Shown here: one piece after another, positions 1 through 3,890 of the stretch | Numbering within the stretch: position 1 is the stretch's first letter | Layout of the letters: every line of letters starts with the position of its first letter | Assembly: GCA_937930625.1 (NCBI GenBank) | Contig: CALHBW010000119.1 | Span: 1-6,846, forward strand | DNA: 6,846 nt | Direction of reading: 5' to 3' | Source of the DNA: an uncultured Saprospiraceae bacterium | GTDB taxonomy: Bacteria > Bacteroidota > Bacteroidia > Chitinophagales > Saprospiraceae | Made by a program: the position numbers and the translations under genes | Notes under the pieces: generated by a model | Seen by the model: only the letters and a program-made list of their open reading frames with translations | Database searches by the model: none | What the model was told of the DNA's origin: nothing

Positions 1-2
1 GA

Positions 3-89
3 GTTGCAATTTTGTATTTTATTCATAATCAAAAAGTTAGATGTTTTGTGCGGCATTGGTTTTCTATCGTTCGGAAGATGCTGAAATAA
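3..89 (+). CDS. possible C-terminal tail of an upstream gene (partial)
   Basis: The frame beginning at base 3 is open from the window edge for 28 codons and ends with TAA at 87-89. The tail is basic and aromatic (it ends in IVRKMLK), which is plausible for a real protein end. However, frame 1 is also open for 27 codons, to TGA at 82-84, so the choice of frame is uncertain. No domain can be recognised in so short a piece. The stop lies in the loop of a small hairpin (79-97). This is a weak call, based only on openness and residue composition. Confidence 0.22.
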   Translation, partial: VAILYFIHNQKVRCFVRHWFSIVRKMLK

Positions 90-120
90 ATTCAGCAAGA
101 CAGTTGATTTTTGATTTTTT
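79..120 (+). terminator. weak terminator-like hairpin with distal T-rich tract
   Basis: TGCTGAA (79-85) and TTCAGCA (91-97) form a perfect 7-bp stem around a 5-nt loop. A T-rich stretch with the repeated word TTGATTTTT follows at 104-120. The gap between stem and T tract is longer than in a canonical intrinsic terminator, so termination of an upstream + strand gene is only possible. Confidence 0.25.
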
Positions 121-152
121 AACTCATGTATAGTAGTATGAACGGACAGTTA

Positions 153-183
153 TTCTTGATAATAAATTACTCATTATCAAGAA
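153..183. repeat. perfect 11-bp inverted repeat (hairpin)
   Basis: TTCTTGATAAT (153-163) pairs exactly with ATTATCAAGAA (173-183) around a 9-nt loop. No T tract follows on either strand, so it does not look like an intrinsic terminator. It lies about 70 bp upstream of the 70-residue gene. It could be an operator-like dyad or an RNA hairpin in the leader; nothing in the sequence decides between these. Confidence 0.55.
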
Positions 184-190
184 ATTGCAA

Positions 191-244
191 AACGAATAAC
201 GAGTACACGAATAACGGCTAACGGCACTACTCATTTACTCATTT
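191..244 (+). repeat. degenerate heptamer/octamer direct repeats before the 70-aa gene
   Basis: The stretch divides into AACGAAT (191-197), AACGAGT (198-204), ACACGAAT (205-212), AACGGCT (213-219) and AACGGCA (220-226). Two exact copies of ACTCATTT follow (229-236, 237-244). The array stops seven bases before the ATG at 252 and takes up the space where a ribosome binding site would lie. No Shine-Dalgarno motif is seen. Similar short intergenic repeats, with different unit sequences, occur in the other + strand spacers of this window. Confidence 0.55.
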
Positions 245-251
245 CAATCAA

Positions 252-464
252 ATGAATATACAGGATAAGAATACCAGCCCACCCACCCAATACAAAAAAG
301 GTGACAAATACGTCGTTCCGCCCGAAGGCTCTCTTGGGCTTTTGGCACTTGGTTATCAAGGCTTAGTAGCTTGGCGCAAAGCACAGGCAGAAGCAAAACA
401 AAAAGCAGGAGACATCGAAGTAGAGGCAGAAACCATCGAATTACCTATTGGTACAGATGAATAA
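252..464 (+). CDS. hypothetical 70-residue protein
   Basis: I do not recognise this protein family. The 70 residues fall into three parts. The first is a polar, proline-containing N-terminus (1-15). The second is a core at 16-41 with the motif KGDKYVVPPEG followed by a Gly/Leu-rich hydrophobic stretch ending LVAW. The third is an Ala/Lys/Glu-rich, probably helical segment (42-52) leading to a strongly acidic tail (53-70). No signal peptide, cysteine pair or metal motif is visible, and the hydrophobic stretch (about 26-41) is short and glycine-rich for a membrane helix. It has no stop-free competitor in other frames and lies 210 bp upstream of the large phosphatase-like gene on the same strand, so co-transcription is possible. 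The structured residue composition and the orderly upstream spacer favour a real small gene. It might be an accessory peptide of the neighbouring large proteins, but that is only inference. Confidence 0.65.
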   Translation: MNIQDKNTSPPTQYKKGDKYVVPPEGSLGLLALGYQGLVAWRKAQAEAKQKAGDIEVEAETIELPIGTDE

Positions 465-509
465 ACCCTGCCTTTTCCATCCAAAACAATCATTAAGTGG
501 AAGTACAAA

Positions 510-533
510 TTCAAGTGTCAAGTTCAAGTTCAA
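510..533 (+). repeat. short TCAAGT direct repeats
   Basis: TTCAAGT (510-516), GTCAAGT (517-523), TCAAGT (524-529) and TCAA (530-533) form a compact 6-7 bp tandem array in the spacer between the 70-residue gene and the first large gene. The unit differs from those in the other spacers. Confidence 0.5.
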
Positions 534-537
534 TAAT

Positions 538-572
538 TAATTCACTTTCAGTGAATTACGAAAATGAAAGTG
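538..572. promoter_or_regulatory. two overlapping, mutually exclusive hairpins
   Basis: TAATTCACT (538-546) pairs perfectly with AGTGAATTA (550-558) over a 3-nt loop. The overlapping word CACTTTCA (543-550) instead pairs perfectly with TGAAAGTG (565-572) over a 14-nt loop. Both stems need bases 543-546 and 550, so an RNA can form only one at a time. The geometry is like an attenuator or anti-attenuator, but no T tract or coding element completes such a device. The spacer from 465 to 674 otherwise holds only short repeats. Confidence 0.4.
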
Positions 573-612
573 TCGCTTAGTTCAGTCCACCCACTTACTT
601 TAAGTTAAAAAA

Positions 613-675
613 CGCTTGTCGTCTATCGTCATATCAATTGCCGTCTGCCGTCAACCGTTCACCATCTACCGTACA
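613..675 (+). repeat. heptamer array (consensus CCGTCTA) running into a start codon
   Basis: Nine consecutive 7-bp units can be read without a gap: CGCTTGT, CGTCTAT, CGTCATA, TCAATTG, CCGTCTG (641-647), CCGTCAA, CCGTTCA, CCATCTA and CCGTACA (669-675). The last base of the last unit is the A of the ATG of the 836-residue gene, so the array replaces any normal ribosome binding site. Short CCGTCTA-like intergenic repeats are, as I recall, common in Bacteroidota genomes. The degeneracy increases toward the 5' end. Confidence 0.65.
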
Positions 676-3185
676 TGAAATCAATTGCAAACAAAATACT
701 CATAGTAGGTTGGGGTACAGCCGATTGGAAAGTTATTGACCCTATGATAAAAAAGGGATTCTTACCCAATGTTGCCAAACTCCTTGAAACCGGAGCGCGC
801 GCCAAACTCGGCACCCTCGACCCACCCATTCCCACTGCCAACTGGACGACCATAAATACCGGCAAAGCTCCCATCAAGCATAGCATACACACCTTCACCC
901 AACCGGGCAAAGATGCCAATACGCCCATTACATCGAAAGACCGACACGCGAGTTTTCTCTGGGAAATTCTCTCCCGGAACGACATGAAAGCGCATCAGGT
1001 CGGGGCAGTTGCCACCTATCCGGTCACGCCAATCAATGGGGTATCAGTCGCAGATTTATTTTTTGAAAATATAGAAACCGCTAAGGCGGAACATTTGGTA
1101 TTTCCTGCGGATAAATTTGATGCTTTTAATGAAATAAAAAAACAAGCAGTATTAGATGCCCAAGCCGAATTCTACTCGTGGAATATTGCTACTGTGCAAG
1201 ATTCAAAAGTGCGATTTGATGAATTGAGTACCATTGTAAAAGAATTTTTGGCACATAGTTTTGCCACTCAAAAAATTGCATTAGACATTCTCGATAATGA
1301 AGAATGGAACTGCTTGAATGTCTATTTTAACCGTTTTTCAAATATCGTACACAGCTTTACCGAATTTAGTTTTTCTAAAAATAAAGACCTCCCAAAACAA
1401 CTCCATCAAGCCTTCAAGGAAGTACTGTATAAGTGCTATCAGTTGTTGGATAAAATGCTCGGTGAACTGCTCGAAAAAGTAGGCGATAAACCCATCGTTA
1501 TGCTACTCTCACAAGGCGGTTTCATGCCTTACAAAAGCTACATCGACAAGCTGACTTTCAATGATTCAACCTACGAATACAATACACAAGGCTTGCTCAT
1601 CATGCGCGGCAAAAAAGCCTTTGAACGTGAAGAACTCTACGCAGTTACCGGACTGGATATTGCCCTTACCGCTACTGCGCTGTTGGGGCTGCCTTTGGCA
1701 AAAGATATGGACGGAAAGCCGCTACTTGCGCCAAAGTTTTTTGAACGTATCAATAAACTTACTGAAACCTACGAACCGGAAGGTTCAAATGGGAAAGCCA
1801 AAGATGGTGTTGTCCCTGTTGTCATCCCTAATTACGAAAAAAGACTGCAACAACTTGGTTACGTGACCGATAAAATTGCTGAGAAACAAACATATTTCAA
1901 ATCCAGAGTAAAAATTGCTTCCGGTCTGCAAGCTGAAGTGATTCCTTTTTTAGAAAAATTATACAGAAAATATCCCAAAAACAGTTGGTACGGCGGACGT
2001 TTGGCGGGTTCATATTTGGCGACCAATCAAATCAAAGAAGCCGTAGATATGTTGGATAAAGTCATTCATATCGGGCATGAAATTCCTGAATTGCATATTC
2101 TTCGCGGCAATTTATTTTTAATGGAAATGAAATATCGTTCTGCCGCCAAACAATACGATATTGCAGACAAAAATGTAGGAAAAATTCCAAATTTGTACAA
2201 CCAAATAGCTGAAGGTTACGGCAGAATTCAACAATGGCATTTAGCGGAAAAATATTTTGAAAAGGAAATCAAAATCAATCCGCATCCTGCTACATACTTT
2301 GCATTGGCGATGAGTTTCATTCAGCGAAAGATGGCAAAAAAAGCCATTCCCGCGCTTGAAAAGACCGTCGAACTCGCCCCGACTATGGCAGTAGCATGGT
2401 ATCATTTGGGGAATGGTCGTATGCACACAGAAGATTATCAAGGCGCAGCCGACGCCCTCGAAGAAGCTAAAAAATACAACCGTGACCCGCGCCTCGCACA
2501 GCAGATTCAGCAAGGCTTGATAGTACTATATCGTGACCGCCTCGACCGCAAGGATAAAATCAAGGAAATGCAGGATGCTTACGAAAAATCTATCGGTTCA
2601 CGAGGTACGATTACCATTGTATCAGGCTTGCCACGTTCGGGTACTTCGATGATGATGCAGATGCTCGTCAACGGCGGTATGGAAGCCTTCACTGATGGCA
2701 ATCGCGAAGCTGACGACAATAATAAAAAAGGATATTTCGAGCATGATGCCATCAAAGCATTGGCGCAGAATAAACAAATACTCACCCAAGTCGGTGATAA
2801 AGTCGTCAAGATTATTTCGCACCTGTTACATCATTTGCCACATGTTTATAAATACAAAATTATATTTATGGATAGGGCAATCGAGGAAGTGATGAACTCC
2901 CAACACAAAATGCTCGGCAGACTCGGCAAAGAACGCGGCGAAGACAAACAAAACTCTATGGCACTGCTCAAAACTTTTGAGGATAGCCGTAAAAAAGCTA
3001 TCGGTTGGTGCAAAAATCACCCGAAATATGTGGAATATACACTCGTACCTTACCACGATGCTGTCAATGACCCAATGAAAGCTGCTAAACAAGTGAACGA
3101 ATTTATGGGCGGTCATTTAGATGAATTGAAAATGGCAGCAGTAGTTGACCCAACATTATATCGTGAAAAAGCTGAAACGTGCTGA
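675..3185 (+). CDS. inactive alkaline-phosphatase-fold / TPR / sulfotransferase-like fusion protein
   Basis: An 836-residue, three-domain protein. Residues 7-355 match the type I phosphodiesterase/nucleotide pyrophosphatase branch of the alkaline phosphatase superfamily: GWGTADW near the N-terminus, LDPP before the nucleophile loop, TGKAPIKHSIH, and LLGLPLAKDMDG at the end. Residues about 395-640 are TPR-like helical pairs (for example AVAWYHLGNGRMHTEDYQGA). Residues about 646-800 form a sulfotransferase-like P-loop domain with SGLPRSGTS (650-658) as the 5'-phosphosulfate loop and R734/S742 as the likely 3'-phosphate site. Compared with the paralogue at 3891-6494, the hydrolase has lost key residues: the metal Asp is G14, the nucleophile is P53, the SDHG motif is SQGG (279-282), and the last metal His is Y302. 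Hydrolysis by this copy is therefore unlikely, while the P-loop domain looks intact. There is no signal peptide; the fold begins within ten residues of the start, which supports this ATG. The substrate is unknown. The stop codon lies inside an octamer repeat. Confidence 0.88.
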   Translation: MKSIANKILIVGWGTADWKVIDPMIKKGFLPNVAKLLETGARAKLGTLDPPIPTANWTTINTGKAPIKHSIHTFTQPGKDANTPITSKDRHASFLWEILSRNDMKAHQVGAVATYPVTPINGVSVADLFFENIETAKAEHLVFPADKFDAFNEIKKQAVLDAQAEFYSWNIATVQDSKVRFDELSTIVKEFLAHSFATQKIALDILDNEEWNCLNVYFNRFSNIVHSFTEFSFSKNKDLPKQLHQAFKEVLYKCYQLLDKMLGELLEKVGDKPIVMLLSQGGFMPYKSYIDKLTFNDSTYEYNTQGLLIMRGKKAFEREELYAVTGLDIALTATALLGLPLAKDMDGKPLLAPKFFERINKLTETYEPEGSNGKAKDGVVPVVIPNYEKRLQQLGYVTDKIAEKQTYFKSRVKIASGLQAEVIPFLEKLYRKYPKNSWYGGRLAGSYLATNQIKEAVDMLDKVIHIGHEIPELHILRGNLFLMEMKYRSAAKQYDIADKNVGKIPNLYNQIAEGYGRIQQWHLAEKYFEKEIKINPHPATYFALAMSFIQRKMAKKAIPALEKTVELAPTMAVAWYHLGNGRMHTEDYQGAADALEEAKKYNRDPRLAQQIQQGLIVLYRDRLDRKDKIKEMQDAYEKSIGSRGTITIVSGLPRSGTSMMMQMLVNGGMEAFTDGNREADDNNKKGYFEHDAIKALAQNKQILTQVGDKVVKIISHLLHHLPHVYKYKIIFMDRAIEEVMNSQHKMLGRLGKERGEDKQNSMALLKTFEDSRKKAIGWCKNHPKYVEYTLVPYHDAVNDPMKAAKQVNEFMGGHLDELKMAAVVDPTLYREKAETC

Positions 3186-3218
3186 TGTGCTGATGTGCTG
3201 ATGTGCTGATGTGCTGAC
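3181..3218 (+). repeat. perfect octamer tandem array GCTGATGT, 4.75 copies
   Basis: Four identical copies of GCTGATGT (3181-3212) are followed by GCTGAC (3213-3218). The array starts inside the last sense codon of the upstream gene, and its first unit supplies the TGA stop (3183-3185). Each unit also holds an ATG overlapping the preceding TGA. It belongs to the same family as the arrays at 3688-3776 and, in reverse complement, at 3269-3280 and 3790-3884. Confidence 0.85.
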
Positions 3219-3314
3219 ATTTTTTACATACTAATAAAAAGTGTTTACGCTCTTGTATCAACATATATACATCAGCACATAAAACTGATTATCAATTTTT
3301 TTTTAAATTATACT
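3219..3314. other. AT-rich spacer with inverted octamer copy and T9 run
   Basis: This spacer carries ACATCAGCACAT (3269-3280), an exact reverse complement of part of the 3181-3218 array, so a 12-bp stem with a long loop can form around 3186-3280. A run of nine T (3296-3304) lies just upstream of the ATG at 3315. No Shine-Dalgarno motif or convincing Bacteroidota promoter (TTG / TAnnTTTG) was found. Confidence 0.5.
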
Positions 3315-3686
3315 ATGCCCAAAGTTGAACGTTTTGAAGACCTCAAATGCTGGCAAGCAGCACGCGCATTAGTTAAATTTGCCTATGAATTAAGCGAAAG
3401 TGAACCGAAGCTAAAAAAAGATTGGGATACTAAAAGTCAATTCAGAAGAGCAGCATTATCTAGCATGAATAATATTGCAGAAGGTTTTGGGAGAGGTACA
3501 AGGAAAGAGTTTGTTAGGTTTTTGGATATTTCACAAAGTTCTGCAAGAGAAGTCAAAAGTATGGCGTATGTATTTGAAGATTTAAATTACACTACGTCCG
3601 AAAAAATAGAAGAATTGCACGAGAAAACCGATGCTGTTATGGCATTGACGCTTGGTTTTATCAAGCATTTAAAAAAGAATATGTAA
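3315..3686 (+). CDS. four helix bundle protein (S23 / 23S rRNA intervening-sequence protein family)
   Basis: This 123-residue protein has the signature of the TIGR02436/PF05635 four-helix-bundle family. It opens with the N-terminal RFEDLKCWQAAR (6-17), has a basic FRRAALSS on the second helix (43-50), and the hallmark IAEGFGRGTRKEFVRFL segment (54-70), followed by a serine-rich SQSSARE stretch (73-79). The length is normal for the family and the ATG is directly before the conserved start. Members were first noted inside 23S rRNA intervening sequences of Leptospira, and many Bacteroidota carry solitary copies. The Avd accessory protein of diversity-generating retroelements shares the fold. The molecular role of solitary copies is not established; a nucleic-acid-binding role fits the basic surface residues. 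It sits between two large paralogues and is bracketed on both sides by the same octamer repeat family, which suggests an insertion. No rRNA or reverse transcriptase is nearby. Confidence 0.92.
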   Translation: MPKVERFEDLKCWQAARALVKFAYELSESEPKLKKDWDTKSQFRRAALSSMNNIAEGFGRGTRKEFVRFLDISQSSAREVKSMAYVFEDLNYTTSEKIEELHEKTDAVMALTLGFIKHLKKNM

Positions 3687-3687
3687 C

Positions 3688-3776
3688 GTACTGGTGTGCT
3701 GACGTGCTCATGTACTGATGTGCCGATGTATTCATGTGCTAACCGTGTGGATGTATTGATTTGTGAATATGTTGAT
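3688..3776 (+). repeat. degenerate octamer array (consensus GTGCTGAT), about 11 units
   Basis: Immediately after the four-helix-bundle stop, units such as GTGCTGAC (3696-3703), GTGCTCAT (3704-3711), GTACTGAT (3712-3719), GTGCCGAT (3720-3727) and GTATTCAT (3728-3735) follow in 8-bp register. One 9-bp unit occurs at 3744-3752. The units are more degenerate than the perfect array at 3181-3212 and decay further to the right. The family is the same. Confidence 0.75.
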
Positions 3777-3789
3777 GTCTAATTTTCAC

Positions 3790-3884
3790 ATCAGTACATC
3801 AGCACGAAAAACGTCAGCACGTCAGTATGTCAGCACATCAGCACGAAAAAACGTCAGTACATCAGCACGTCAGCACATCAGCAC
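3790..3884 (-). repeat. inverted octamer array (RTCAGYAC) abutting a start codon
   Basis: Ten units of RTCAGYAC, the reverse complement of the preceding family, occupy this stretch. They are broken twice by an A-rich unit, GAAAAAC (3806-3812) and GAAAAAAC (3845-3852). The word CAGCACGAAAAA therefore occurs twice, giving a higher-order repeat of about 39 bp. The array ends six bases before the ATG at 3891, leaving no room for a normal ribosome binding site. Together with 3688-3776 it forms an imperfect palindrome centred near 3780, with many possible GTGCTGAC/GTCAGCAC stems. Confidence 0.8.
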
Positions 3885-3890
3885 GTTATT

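Noticed and set aside
151..158. TATTCTTG as a Bacteroidota -7 promoter element
   Set aside because: It has one mismatch to TAnnTTTG, overlaps the hairpin arm, and no TTG box is present at the right distance upstream.
659..995. Antisense frames opposite the start of the 836-residue gene, one with a hydrophobic stretch
   Set aside because: Their residues mirror the conserved hydrolase N-terminus on the other strand; no family features or start signals support them.
3315..3686. Avd of a diversity-generating retroelement
   Set aside because: The fold family is shared, but no reverse transcriptase, template repeat or variable repeat is visible in the window.
3181..3890. CRISPR array
   Set aside because: Units are 8 bp, contiguous and degenerate with no unique spacers of regular length, and no cas gene is present.
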